Shown: positions 20,245 to 29,104 of the stretch, piece by piece
Layout of the letters: every line of letters starts with the position of its first letter
How positions within the stretch are numbered: position 1 is the stretch's first letter
NCBI RefSeq assembly: GCF_030816715.1
Contig: NZ_JAUSYH010000001.1
Coordinates: forward strand, 5,580,001 to 5,644,000
Length of the DNA stretch: 64,000 nt
From: Streptomyces achromogenes
Lineage (GTDB): Bacteria; Actinomycetota; Actinomycetes; Streptomycetales; Streptomycetaceae
Direction: 5' to 3'
Notes under the pieces: model-generated
What the model was told of the DNA's origin: nothing
The model's input: the letters and a program-made list of their open reading frames with translations, nothing else
Database searches by the model: none
Program-made: the position numbers and the translations under genes

Positions 20245-21620
20245 GAGGGCTCCGGGTGCGGTGACGGCAGCAGTCGCTCCACCGTAGTCGTGAAGGTCTG
20301 GTACACGGCCTCGACCATCGGCAGCTCCGGCCAGGCGCTGCTGCGCAGCGGGTCGAGTCCGATCAGGTCGTTGCCGAACAGGATCGGGATGGGGGAGTGC
20401 GGTGCGTCTTCCGCGTCCGGTGCCGAGATATACGTGCTGTCCGGCTCGTAGAGGGTGTCCGCGAAGAGGTTGTAGGCCCGCTCCTGCAGGGCGAGGAGTC
20501 GGTTGATGTCTCCGGCGGAGTTGAACATGGCAGCGACGACCCTGAGGCGTTCTACCAGGTCGCTGACGTGGTCCTGCCGTTGCCTCCACTGCTCGAACAG
20601 CATGCGGTACCCCTCCCAGGTGGAGGGGTTGTCCACGGTGAACAGCAGAGCCAGGCCGCTCAGGTGGGTCAGGGTGACAGCGGCGATGTCATGCATTCCC
20701 GCCCGACAGTCGAGCAGGACGACATCCGGGCGCCGGGAGAGCTCCGCGACCTGGTTCTCGCAGGCGCTGATGGCCTGCTCAAGACGGGTGGCGAAGGGGC
20801 GCGGGGAATCGCCGGGAGTGAGCGGGGCCAGGTCGCTGTAGATGCGGTTCAGTTTGGCGAGGTAGTCGCTGCGTTCGCCTGCGCGAGGTGTCCCTCCCGC
20901 AGGGGCGAACCACACCTCACCGTTGCTTTCGCCCCGGACCGGGAGGGCGGTGCCGCGAGCGACCAGTTCCAGCCCGTCTCCATGCCCGACTGCTGCTTCG
21001 ACCAGATGGTCCACGATGCCGTGACGCGGGATGCCGCTCGGGCTCTCCAGGAGGTTCGATACCCCGGGGGACTCCAGGTCGAGGTCCACCACGAGGACAC
21101 AACGTCCGCGGTCCGCCAGATACCGGGCGAGCATCGCGGTGGCCGTAGAGCGGCCCACACCCCCCTTGAATCCGTACATGGCGACGCGTCGGTCCCGGCG
21201 GTCCCAGTCCTCGTCGTTCGGCGCCTGGGCAGAAACGGGTGCACTGGTCCAGTCGGTCCCTATCACTGTGCGTTCTAAGGCATGCACGCTGCCGACGCTC
21301 CCGTGGGACGCGCTGATCTCCGTACGGTCGCTGCTGGCGAAGAAGAGGTCGGGGGCGAACAGCAGACTGCCTAGGACGACGGGCTCGAGGCCGGTGAAGG
21401 GGTGCGTCGCGGCCGCGAATGCCGCTGACGCCGAGAGCACATCGGGGGCGTCCGCAGGCAGTGGAGCGGCGCGGTCGTCGACAAGGAGCGACGCCCGGCC
21501 CAGAAGGTCACGGGTGACGACAACGTCCATTCCGAACCGCTGGGCGGCCTGTCCGGCGTGGGCGAGCGCTTGCTTCCAGGCCGCGTCGAACCGTGCGGAG
21601 GGTGGGGGAGGGGTGGTCAT
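20241..21620 (-). CDS. ParA/MinD-like ATPase with a variant Walker A
   Basis: A 459-residue protein. Residues 1-145 form a domain I do not recognise. From residue 147 it is a SIMIBI-class ParA/MinD ATPase: MYGFKGGVGRSTATAMLARYL (deviant Walker A, residues 152-159), VLVVDLDLESPGVSNLL (Walker A' with DLDLESPG) and VVLLDCRAGMHD (Walker B). The signature Lys152 is kept, but the P-loop Lys is Arg157, which is unusual. It overlaps by 4 bp both the upstream helical gene and the downstream ATPase gene, so all three are coupled. No partner parS/ParB is nearby, which argues against plasmid partitioning and for a signalling or defence role; that is inference. Confidence 0.78.
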   Translation of the reverse strand: MTTPPPPSARFDAAWKQALAHAGQAAQRFGMDVVVTRDLLGRASLLVDDRAAPLPADAPDVLSASAAFAAATHPFTGLEPVVLGSLLFAPDLFFASSDRTEISASHGSVGSVHALERTVIGTDWTSAPVSAQAPNDEDWDRRDRRVAMYGFKGGVGRSTATAMLARYLADRGRCVLVVDLDLESPGVSNLLESPSGIPRHGIVDHLVEAAVGHGDGLELVARGTALPVRGESNGEVWFAPAGGTPRAGERSDYLAKLNRIYSDLAPLTPGDSPRPFATRLEQAISACENQVAELSRRPDVVLLDCRAGMHDIAAVTLTHLSGLALLFTVDNPSTWEGYRMLFEQWRQRQDHVSDLVERLRVVAAMFNSAGDINRLLALQERAYNLFADTLYEPDSTYISAPDAEDAPHSPIPILFGNDLIGLDPLRSSAWPELPMVEAVYQTFTTTVERLLPSPHPEPS

Positions 21621-22132
21621 ACGAGGGTGCCGGTTCCTAGGATGCGGGCCTGCTCGTGGGCGGCGATGAGGTCGTGGGCCGCCTTGAGGTGCCGGTCGAC
21701 GTGCTCCTTGGTGAGCGTGGTGCCGTCGCAGTACCGGTCGCCCACGTCCCAGTCCGCGAACGGGTTCTCCCAGAGGAGCTGGGAGAACAGGAGACCTGCG
21801 GCGGTGTCGTTGCGGCGGTGGGCCACGGCGGTGAGCTGTTCCCAGAGGGCGGGAAGGTGGCCGTGCTGGCCGTCCCAGTTCCGCTGCCTCCGCTGAGGAT
21901 GCGCGAACTTCATCTCGGGGTGGTGCGGCATGCCGTTCGGCTTGAGCTCGGAGCCGAGGAAACTGATCAGGATGGCCTTGATGGCGCATTCCGCGGCCAG
22001 ACCGGCCAGGTGGTCCGCCGATATCTGCCACCGCGCGCCCGTCGCGAGGACGGCCGACCGGTAGTGGTGCACGCTCGCTCGGGCGAAGTCGGGCGGGGGC
22101 GAGGTACTGGGCGCTGCCGTCACGACGATCAC
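21617..22132 (-). CDS. small helical protein, first gene of the nested trio
   Basis: About 171 residues from GTG at 22130-22132 (a second GTG at 22121-22123 is equally possible). The pattern is helical: RASVHHYRSAVLATGARWQ, ADHLAGLAAECAIKAILISFLG, then HLKAAHDLIAAHEQARILG. The AAECAIKA stretch is reminiscent of HEPN-like or SAV-type helical proteins, but the usual R-x4-6-H catalytic motif is not obvious. It leads the minus-strand operon and overlaps the ParA-like gene by 4 bp. Its upstream region is shared with pglX and contains a perfect palindrome at 22183-22204. Confidence 0.6.
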   Translation of the reverse strand: MIVVTAAPSTSPPPDFARASVHHYRSAVLATGARWQISADHLAGLAAECAIKAILISFLGSELKPNGMPHHPEMKFAHPQRRQRNWDGQHGHLPALWEQLTAVAHRRNDTAAGLLFSQLLWENPFADWDVGDRYCDGTTLTKEHVDRHLKAAHDLIAAHEQARILGTGTLV

Positions 22133-22182
22133 TTTAGTGGGGGGAGCCGAGGGCGCGGGAGGCCTTTCCACACACGGGGACC

Positions 22183-22204
22183 CCAGCCTCGTTAACGAGG
22201 CTGG
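22183..22204. promoter_or_regulatory. 22-bp perfect palindrome between the divergent trio and pglX
   Basis: The half-site CCAGCCTCGTT is followed at once by its exact complement, with GTTAAC at the centre and no loop. The absence of a loop and its place between two divergent starts (22132 and 22284) suit a dimer-bound operator better than a terminator. The cognate regulator is unknown. Confidence 0.5.
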
Positions 22205-22283
22205 CAGGATTGAAGGGCCTGGCCGCGGGATGCGCGGCGGGAGAGGACGCGGTGCGGTGAGTAGGAACAAGAAGGAAGCGGAC

Positions 22284-25200
22284 GTGACGGTGGAGACGGC
22301 GGGTACGGCGGCGGGCCTGGACAAGGAGGCCCTGGTCAAGGACCTCAAGCGGCAGGTCCTCGACCTGGAGGACGACCTGCGTGCCCGCAGCGAGACGGTC
22401 GACGAGTTCCGCGAACGCCTGGAAGAGGAGTATCAGCAGGCCAAGAAGGCCAAGCGGATCGCGGCCCCCTACGCCGCCTGGCGCGACGAGCGGGTCACGC
22501 AGGCCGCGGCGGCCTGGGTCCTCGCCTGCGTCTTCGTCCGCTTCTGCGAGGACAATCGGCTCATCGAGGAGCCCTTCCTCGCCGGCCCCGGCGAACGTCT
22601 CGCCGAGGCGGAGGCCCGCCACGACCACTTCTTCCGCGAGAACCCGCACCTCAACGACCGCGACTGGCTGATCGACTCCTTCCGTCATCTCGCCAAGACG
22701 AACGCCGCCGCCGCCGGCCTCTTCGACGAGAACCACAACCCGCTGTGGAGCATCACCCCCGGCTACGACGCGGCGACGAAGTTGCTCGCGTTCTGGCGCA
22801 GGTGGGGCGCGGCGGGCGAGATCCGTTACGACTTCACGGACCCGGAGTGGAACACCCGGTTCCTCGGCGACCTCTACCAGGAGCTGAGCGAGCATGCCCG
22901 CAAGACGTACGCGCTGCTCCAAACCCCGGAATTCGTCGAGGAGTTCATTCTCGACCTGACCCTGGAACCGGCGATCGAGGAGTTCGGCCTCAACGCGGTA
23001 CGGGAAGATCCGCTGGACCCGGACGGTGAGCCGCTGCGCGGGCTGCGGACCATCGACCCGGCCTGCGGGTCCGGGCACTTCTTGCTCGGCATTTTCCACC
23101 GGTTGTTGGACAAGTGGCGTATCGCGGAGCCGGGTACGGACGACTGGACCCTGGTCCGGCGCTCCCTGGAATCCGTCCACGGCTGTGACAAGAACCCGTT
23201 CGCGGCGAGCATCGCGCGCTTCCGGCTGCTCGTCGCCGCGATGAAGGCCGCGGGCGTGAGCCGTCTCGCGGAGATGCGGCCCTTCCCGATCAACGTGGCG
23301 GTCGGCGACTCGCTCCTGCACGGGCGGGGCGCGGCCGGAATCCAGACCGAGATCGACCTGGACTCGCTGTTCGCGGAGGCGGTCGTGGGGCGCGAGGACG
23401 GGGAGGCCTACGCGTACGCGACGGAGGACGTGTGGGAGTACGCGAAGCGGGCGGATCTGCTGGGGCGGGGCTCGTACCACGTGGTTGTGGGGAACCCGCC
23501 GTACATCACGGTGAAGGACAAGCAGGAGAACGAGAACTACCGGGCTGCGTACAAGGACGTGTGCGCGGGGACGTACGCGCTGTCCGTGCCGTTCGCGGCA
23601 CGGCTTTTTGACTTGGCGGTCAGGGGGCCGGGCGGGCGGCTCGGCGGGGGCGGGTTCGTCGGGCAGATCACGGCGAACTCCTTCATGAAGCGAGAGTTCG
23701 GCAAGAAGCTCATCGAGGTCTTCTTCCGTAACCGGGTCGAACTGTCACATGTGATTGATACGTCGGGGGCGTACATCCCGGGGCATGGCACGCCTACGGT
23801 GATTCTGGTGGGGCGGAATCGGATTCCTAATCCGAAGCGGATACTTCGGGCGGTGTTGGGGGTTCGGGGGGAGCCTTCGCAGCCGCAGAACGCCGAGGAC
23901 GGTCTGGTCTGGCGCGAGATTGCACAGAAGACGGGTGCCCCGGGCAGTCCGTCGGACTGGGTGAGCGTGGTGGATTCGCCCAGCTCCAGCCTCAGTGAAT
24001 TTCCGTGGAGCCTCTCTGGGGGAGGGGCAGGCGAACTGCAAGCTCATGTGGAAGCGGCAGCTGTGGGTCGGCTAGGAGACCGGTGCACCAGCATCGGGCG
24101 AACCACTGCCAGTGGCGCGGACGATGCGTACTTCCTGCCTGACCGGATGACGGCCAAGCGGTTGGGGGAAGACGCGGCGGTTCGCGAACTTGTTACAGGT
24201 GACAGCGTTCGCGACTTTGCGATCTCGCGGGTGACTCAGATCCGTAACCCTTATGTTGATTCTTCCAACACGAAGCTAGTTACTGAGTCGAGTCCGCTCG
24301 TTTCGCATGGGCTATGGCCGTATCGCGCCTTGCTTGAGCGTCGAGTTATCTTTGGTAAGACCATGGCCGAGAATGATTCGCCTTGGTACGTGCATCTGGA
24401 GAACTATTCGAGCAAGCTGAATGTGACTGATGGTATCGGGTTCGCGTTCGTGGCCACGCATAATCACTTCTCGTACGACCGAGATGGCCGACTCTTCAAT
24501 CGAACTGCGCCTGTAATCAAGCTGCCGGAGGGGGCGGATGAGGATGCGCACCTGGAGTTGCTGGGGGTGCTGAATTCGTCGACGGCTTGCTTCTGGTTGA
24601 AGCAGGTCAGCCAGGACAAGGGAAACAGGGGAGGGGAGCGCTCGACCGGTCGGTATGCATGGGAGAGTTTCTACGAGTTCACTGGAACGAAGCTGCAAGA
24701 GTTTCCGCTTCCCGGCGAGCTGCCGCTGGAGTTGGGACGTCAGCTGGACACATTGGCTCGTGAGCTTTCCGAGCAAGAGCCGTCCGCTATTTGCTCGAAC
24801 GCTGCCCCTGACCGGTCGCTCCTCTCCGAAGCTCGGTCCAAGCATGCTCGTATTTGGCGGCAGATGATTGCTCTCCAGGAAGAGTTGGACTGGCAGGTCT
24901 ACGGTCTGTACGGATTGCTCAGCGAATCCGAACTGGCGCTTACGACTACGAGGGGAGCGGGCTCTGAGATTCCTGAAGTTTCCCTCGGAGAGAGGGCATT
25001 TGAGCTGGCGATCGCTCCGCAAGCTGCCACGGACGAGGCCGTGGAGCAGTGGTTCCGGCGTCACGATTCCACGCCCGTGACGGAGATTCCCGCGCAGTGG
25101 CCCGAGTGGTACCGCAAGACCGTTCAGGCGCGGATCGGCATCATCGCCGCACGCCCCAAGGGCATCGGCCTGATCGAGCGACCTGAGTGCAAGCGACGTT

Positions 25201-26060
25201 GGTCCGCTGAAGCGTGGGAGAAGAAGGAGCGGGCCGCGCTGCGGACCTGGTTGCTCAATCGGTGCGAGAGTAGCGAGTTGTGGTACGAGCTGCGGGACGG
25301 GATGAAGCAGCCGCGGTCGATGACGGTCAACTATCTTGCTGACCGGTTGAGTTCGAATGCGGACTTCGTGTCTGTCGCGGCACTGTACGCCTCAGATCAT
25401 CTCGGTATGCCGGATCTCCCACTGGCCAAGGTGCTAACTGAAGTCATTGCCGATGAGCATGTGCCGTATCTCGCAGCCCTGCGCTACAAGGACTCCGGGC
25501 TGCGCGTCCGCGACCAGTGGGAAGACGTCTGGGAAAAGCAGCGCAAGGAGGACAAGGACAGAGCGCGGCTCGACATCGACCCGCCAACCAAGTACAAGTC
25601 CTCTGACTTTCTGCGGCCCTCGTACTGGGCGAACCGCGGCAAGCTAGATGTGCCCAAGGAACGCTTCATCTCGTACCCCGATGCGAGCCCGGACGGGGAT
25701 CCGACGCTGATGCTCGGGTGGGCCGGGTGGGATCACAAGGATCAGGCGCAGGTGCTGTCGCAGTTGATCGATGCCCGGACCAAGAAGGACGGCTGGGGCG
25801 CTGAGCGAATCGTTCCGCTGCTCGCGGGGCTGCGGGAGGTCATGCCGTGGGTGAAGCAGTGGCATGGGAAGCCGGACCCGGAGTGGGATGACGAGGTGCC
25901 GGCCGAGGTGCTTGAAGCCGACTACGAGGCGCTGTTGCGCAGGCACGGTGTCGGTGAGGCGCAGTTGGAGGCGTGGCGGCCGGTGAAGAAGCCGCGCGGA
26001 CGGAAGGCTGCCGCGCCGAAGAAGGAGCCCGTCGAGCAGGTCGAGTTGGGCGAGGAGTAG
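22284..26060 (+). CDS. pglX: PglX, adenine-specific DNA methyltransferase of type 2 BREX
   Basis: About 1258 residues. PglX methylates a non-palindromic adenine site and marks self DNA in BREX. The N-terminal helical region carries LKRQVLDLEDDLRARSETVD. The methylase core has motif I TIDPACGSGHFLLG (around residue 258) and motif IV VVVGNPPYITVKDK (around 403). The following 600 residues should contain target-recognition domains, and their codon use (about 23.75-25.4 kb) is visibly more A/T-rich than the ends, as expected for recombined specificity regions. The start is uncertain: GTG at 22284 after AAGGAAG, or GTG at 22257. Runs of five and six G (23858-23862, 23866-23871) could allow slippage; pglX of S. 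coelicolor is phase-variable at a G-tract. Confidence 0.93.
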   Translation: MTVETAGTAAGLDKEALVKDLKRQVLDLEDDLRARSETVDEFRERLEEEYQQAKKAKRIAAPYAAWRDERVTQAAAAWVLACVFVRFCEDNRLIEEPFLAGPGERLAEAEARHDHFFRENPHLNDRDWLIDSFRHLAKTNAAAAGLFDENHNPLWSITPGYDAATKLLAFWRRWGAAGEIRYDFTDPEWNTRFLGDLYQELSEHARKTYALLQTPEFVEEFILDLTLEPAIEEFGLNAVREDPLDPDGEPLRGLRTIDPACGSGHFLLGIFHRLLDKWRIAEPGTDDWTLVRRSLESVHGCDKNPFAASIARFRLLVAAMKAAGVSRLAEMRPFPINVAVGDSLLHGRGAAGIQTEIDLDSLFAEAVVGREDGEAYAYATEDVWEYAKRADLLGRGSYHVVVGNPPYITVKDKQENENYRAAYKDVCAGTYALSVPFAARLFDLAVRGPGGRLGGGGFVGQITANSFMKREFGKKLIEVFFRNRVELSHVIDTSGAYIPGHGTPTVILVGRNRIPNPKRILRAVLGVRGEPSQPQNAEDGLVWREIAQKTGAPGSPSDWVSVVDSPSSSLSEFPWSLSGGGAGELQAHVEAAAVGRLGDRCTSIGRTTASGADDAYFLPDRMTAKRLGEDAAVRELVTGDSVRDFAISRVTQIRNPYVDSSNTKLVTESSPLVSHGLWPYRALLERRVIFGKTMAENDSPWYVHLENYSSKLNVTDGIGFAFVATHNHFSYDRDGRLFNRTAPVIKLPEGADEDAHLELLGVLNSSTACFWLKQVSQDKGNRGGERSTGRYAWESFYEFTGTKLQEFPLPGELPLELGRQLDTLARELSEQEPSAICSNAAPDRSLLSEARSKHARIWRQMIALQEELDWQVYGLYGLLSESELALTTTRGAGSEIPEVSLGERAFELAIAPQAATDEAVEQWFRRHDSTPVTEIPAQWPEWYRKTVQARIGIIAARPKGIGLIERPECKRRWSAEAWEKKERAALRTWLLNRCESSELWYELRDGMKQPRSMTVNYLADRLSSNADFVSVAALYASDHLGMPDLPLAKVLTEVIADEHVPYLAALRYKDSGLRVRDQWEDVWEKQRKEDKDRARLDIDPPTKYKSSDFLRPSYWANRGKLDVPKERFISYPDASPDGDPTLMLGWAGWDHKDQAQVLSQLIDARTKKDGWGAERIVPLLAGLREVMPWVKQWHGKPDPEWDDEVPAEVLEADYEALLRRHGVGEAQLEAWRPVKKPRGRKAAAPKKEPVEQVELGEE

Positions 26061-26114
26061 GGGAGCAGGAGCCCCATGAGGCGGCAGGAATCTGCCGCCT
26101 CACCTGCCCAGGCG

Positions 26115-26303
26115 TCAGGATCCGGACGCGTACGTAGTGAAGGCCGACCAGGCATCGGGTGTCACGGTGAAGGGGCGGAGGGCGGTGTCCTTGGAGTCGC
26201 GGACGTGGACCACGTCCGAGCGGACGGCGATCTCGATGCAGTTGTCGCCTTCGCTTCCGCTGTAGCTGCTCTTGAACCAGTCAAGGTCTTCAGTAGTGCT
26301 CAT
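26115..26303 (-). CDS. DUF397 small protein paired with the XRE regulator
   Basis: A 62-residue DUF397 protein with the family pattern WFKSSYSGSEGDNCIEIA, VHVRDSKD and FTVTPDAWSAF. In Streptomyces such proteins act as antagonists or partners of a neighbouring XRE/DUF5753 regulator (the WhiJ-type arrangement). Its ATG at 26301-26303 overlaps the TGA of the XRE gene, so the two are translationally coupled and probably made in fixed ratio. Confidence 0.88.
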   Translation of the reverse strand: MSTTEDLDWFKSSYSGSEGDNCIEIAVRSDVVHVRDSKDTALRPFTVTPDAWSAFTTYASGS

Positions 26304-27151
26304 AGCGCTCCTCGCATCTGTTCCAGCAGGCTCACCGTAGCCCGACAATCCAGGGCCTGGGAACGCAGCTTGCCATAGCGTTGGAGCAGCACGCTCACGT
26401 CGTCCGGAGCAGTGATCAGGCTGCTAGAGCGCTGGCCTTCGACGTAGCCGATCCACTGGTGGCCAGGCCGCTCCGCCAGGTACATCTGACCGTCGACGCC
26501 GGTGTGGTCTTCCTGACGAAGCGGCATCACCTGGATCTCCACGTTGCGTTGGCTGCCAACGTTGAGCAGGTGGTCGATGACATTGCGTGTGACCTCGACT
26601 CCTCCCAAGTGGCGTTCGAGGAGCGCTTGTTCGATGACGAAACTGAAAGCAGTGTTCGGCCGCTGAGCGAGGAGCTGCTGACGGTCCAGCCGAGCGGCGA
26701 CCTCGCGTTCAAGCTGCTCCTCGGTCACAGGTGGCAGCCTGCGGTCGAAGATCGCCCGGATATACCCCTCCGGCTGTAACAACCCCGGAATCCCCCGGCA
26801 CTCGTACGCGTACAGCGTGATCGCCTCTTCCTCGATCCCCGCCCACTGCAGGAACCACGACGCCAGCCCGGCCTTCCTCCGCAGGCTCCTCGCCGTCGCC
26901 GTCAGGACCTTCTCCGCGACCGGTCCCAGCACCTCGCCGGCCCGGCATGGCAGGTTCTCCGGCGGGAACCGCTTGCCCTGCTCGAACTTGGCGATGTACG
27001 CCGCCGAGTACCCCACGCGGGGTGCGAACTCCTCCTGGGTGAGGCCCCCGGCCTCTCGGAGGGCCTTCAGCGCGGCCCCGAACGTCTTGAGGCCGTCGGA
27101 CAGTTTGGGTCCACCGCCTGCCGATGTGCCGCTGTCGTGGTCCGCCGTCAT
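26300..27151 (-). CDS. XRE-family regulator with DUF5753 domain (WhiJ-like)
   Basis: A 283-residue protein with an N-terminal Cro/C1 helix-turn-helix (FGAALKALREAGGLTQEEF, VGYSAAYIAKFEQGKRFPP) and a C-terminal DUF5753 domain (YAYECRGIPGLLQPEGYIRA, RQQLLAQRPNTAFSFVIEQ, VMPLRQEDHTG). It is one of the large Streptomyces family whose known members control development and antibiotic production. It is coupled to the DUF397 gene and divergent from an ATP-binding gene, the common three-gene set. Lying inside the BREX island it may control local genes; that is untested. Confidence 0.88.
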   Translation of the reverse strand: MTADHDSGTSAGGGPKLSDGLKTFGAALKALREAGGLTQEEFAPRVGYSAAYIAKFEQGKRFPPENLPCRAGEVLGPVAEKVLTATARSLRRKAGLASWFLQWAGIEEEAITLYAYECRGIPGLLQPEGYIRAIFDRRLPPVTEEQLEREVAARLDRQQLLAQRPNTAFSFVIEQALLERHLGGVEVTRNVIDHLLNVGSQRNVEIQVMPLRQEDHTGVDGQMYLAERPGHQWIGYVEGQRSSSLITAPDDVSVLLQRYGKLRSQALDCRATVSLLEQMRGAL

Positions 27152-27294
27152 CGCCGCCCCGCCTTTCGCGCCCGGTCAACCTGTCCGTGGTTACGGGGAG
27201 TTACCCGGCCAGTCCAGTGCGTGAACCCATACAGTTGGATCTGTACCAGTGGCGTTCCTGTCACCTGCGGTGCAGTGCCCGGAAGGCTGGGCCC

Positions 27295-27745
27295 ATGACA
27301 GCTGCGCAGGCTCAACCGCCTGTAACCGTACGTGTGTTCACCCAAGCGTTCCCCGCGACTTCCCTCGGCGCGAACCTCGCGCGCCGGTTCGCCCTGGCGC
27401 AGCTCGACGACTGGGGTATCCCGCCCGGCGCTCCGCTCCGCGACACCGTCGCCCTGCTCGTCGCCGAGCTCGCGGCCAAGCGCCGCCCGCCACGGGCGGG
27501 TGCCGGGGCGGAACTTCGAGCTGCGCCTGCTGTACGAGCACGAGACCGCCGTCGTAAGGATCGAGGTCTCCGGCACTCACCAGCGGCGGCCCGACCCGTC
27601 GGCCGTCGGCATGGCCGACCTGGATGCCGACGCCGGCCGGGGGCTCGCCCTCGTCGAGGCCGTCGCCCACCGCTGGGGTGTCGACGATCGCACCGGGCCG
27701 GGCAAGACCGTATGGGCCGAAACCGAGCCGGTCGGCGGGTCATGA
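27295..27745 (+). pseudogene. ATP-binding (HATPase, AbaA/RsbW-like) protein, frameshifted
   Basis: The frame from ATG 27295 reads MTAAQAQPPVTVRVFTQAFP and continues to LLVAELAAK, then leaves the family. A different frame picks up immediately as HGRVPGRNFELRLLYEHE through DADAGRGLALVEAVAHRWG to the stop at 27743-27745. One extra G near 27480, inside the ATPase N-box (ELAAN-x3-H), explains the break: removing it restores ELAANAARHGRV. The gene would otherwise be a roughly 150-residue GHKL ATPase of the type that accompanies XRE/DUF397 pairs. It is either a real pseudogene or a sequencing error at a G/C-rich spot. Confidence 0.75.
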
Positions 27746-27769
27746 AGAGCGACAGCGGCAAGGGGCGGT

Positions 27770-29104
27770 TCAGGCAGATCGCCGCACCGCAGGAGCCTGT
27801 GCGACCAGCGCCCGCAGTTCTTCCCGCCCGCTCTCGACGACGGCCAGGAGTTCCGCGGGGCGGACCTCCGGCGGCAACGGGACATCGGCCACCAGGTCGA
27901 GCACCGTGCACGGCGTGTCCAGCCAGCGCCTCAGGGCCAGCCAGTGCTCGGCCAGGTCCGCGTCCAAGGACGGGTCCCAAGGGTCGGCCGCGTACGGAGT
28001 GTGGTCCTCGCCGTATGCGTGCAGCAGGCCGGAGCGGCGGACCAGGCAAGGGAAGCAGAGGCCGCAGTGCGGCAGGCGGCGCAGCCGGGACCGCCCGTGT
28101 TGCCGAACGGGAGACGTGCCGCAACTCAGCGTCGCCTCCAGGGCTTCCTGCGGCAGGCCGGCGTCCCGGGCCGCTTCGCACACCTGACCCTTGGTGAGTG
28201 CCGCGAAGGGGTTGACGACCCGGACCGCCCGCTCCGGCCGGCCCGCGATCGTCTCGATGATCCGGTTGAGATGGTGCAGTGTCCACGGATGCACCGAGCG
28301 GGTGGAACAGGCGCCCCAACGAGCGGCGGAAAGAGGCGGGTTGAGGGCGAGCTGGCCGTTCTCCGGGATGTGGACGATGGGCACGCGCTCGGCCGCTGCC
28401 GCATGTACGGCCGTGGCGGCGTACAGCAGACCGCGTGAGCGGGTGGAGCGTTCGAGAGCGAAGGTGGCGTCCTTCGGCCTGCGTACGGTTTGGCTCTGCT
28501 CCAGGCGGCGCAGGTCGCGCTCGCTCCGACGGGACACGGCTTCGAACACGGTGTCCTGGAGCGCCTCGAAGTTCCGCTCCTCGAACATGACCAGAAGCAG
28601 GGCGCGCGGGCTGCGTACCGTGGCGCGCTGGGCCGCCCACCCGAGGGAGTCGAGGCCGCCGGAGAACAGTGCCACCTCGTGGGCGTATTCCTCGGGGCCG
28701 AAGGGGAGCGGGCGGGATCGGGGCCGTGCGTCGGCGTCGTAGGGGCGGAACTCGACCTCCCAGCGGTCACCCGTCACCGTGGTGAGCAGGGCGGTGAGGT
28801 GCGGGAGGGCGCGAGTCCACGCGTCGGGAGCGGTGACCGGCACGGAGAGGCGGATGTGCCGGGTCCAGCGGTCGAACGTCTCCTCCCGCGAGGTGCAGCG
28901 GTCCGCGGCGAAGACGGCACGGGCCACCCGCTGGAGGTCGTCCGCCCAGTCCGGGGCGGGAGCGAGGAGGTGGCGGCGGTCGGGTGCCCGGGCCGGGGAT
29001 TCCCAGTACAGGGCGTCGCTCAGCGGCTGCCAGCCAGGGCCGGGCGCGGGCGCCGGAGCACCCGGGTGGGGGAGCCAGAAGTGGAAGGCCGGTGTCTCGG
29101 TCAT
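27770..29104 (-). CDS. QueC-like (QatC-type) PP-loop enzyme
   Basis: A 444-residue protein. After about 145 N-terminal residues of unknown fold comes a PP-loop ATP-pyrophosphatase motif VALFSGGLDSLGWAAQ (SGGLDS, residues 148-153). A C-terminal zinc site CGLCFPCLVRRSGLL lies near residue 345 with another Cys about 20 residues earlier. This matches 7-cyano-7-deazaguanine synthase QueC with the long N-terminal extension seen in QatC of the Qat phage-defence system. No queD/queE/queF or tgt neighbours exist, so a tRNA or DNA queuosine pathway is unlikely. It overlaps its upstream partner by 4 bp (ATGA). It probably modifies a partner protein or nucleic acid in defence; the substrate is inferred, not seen. 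Confidence 0.82.
   Translation of the reverse strand: MTETPAFHFWLPHPGAPAPAPGPGWQPLSDALYWESPARAPDRRHLLAPAPDWADDLQRVARAVFAADRCTSREETFDRWTRHIRLSVPVTAPDAWTRALPHLTALLTTVTGDRWEVEFRPYDADARPRSRPLPFGPEEYAHEVALFSGGLDSLGWAAQRATVRSPRALLLVMFEERNFEALQDTVFEAVSRRSERDLRRLEQSQTVRRPKDATFALERSTRSRGLLYAATAVHAAAAERVPIVHIPENGQLALNPPLSAARWGACSTRSVHPWTLHHLNRIIETIAGRPERAVRVVNPFAALTKGQVCEAARDAGLPQEALEATLSCGTSPVRQHGRSRLRRLPHCGLCFPCLVRRSGLLHAYGEDHTPYAADPWDPSLDADLAEHWLALRRWLDTPCTVLDLVADVPLPPEVRPAELLAVVESGREELRALVAQAPAVRRSA

Noticed and set aside
20241..21620. Plasmid partition ParA
   Set aside because: No ParB or parS-like repeats nearby, an unrelated N-terminal domain, and coupling to another ATPase instead.
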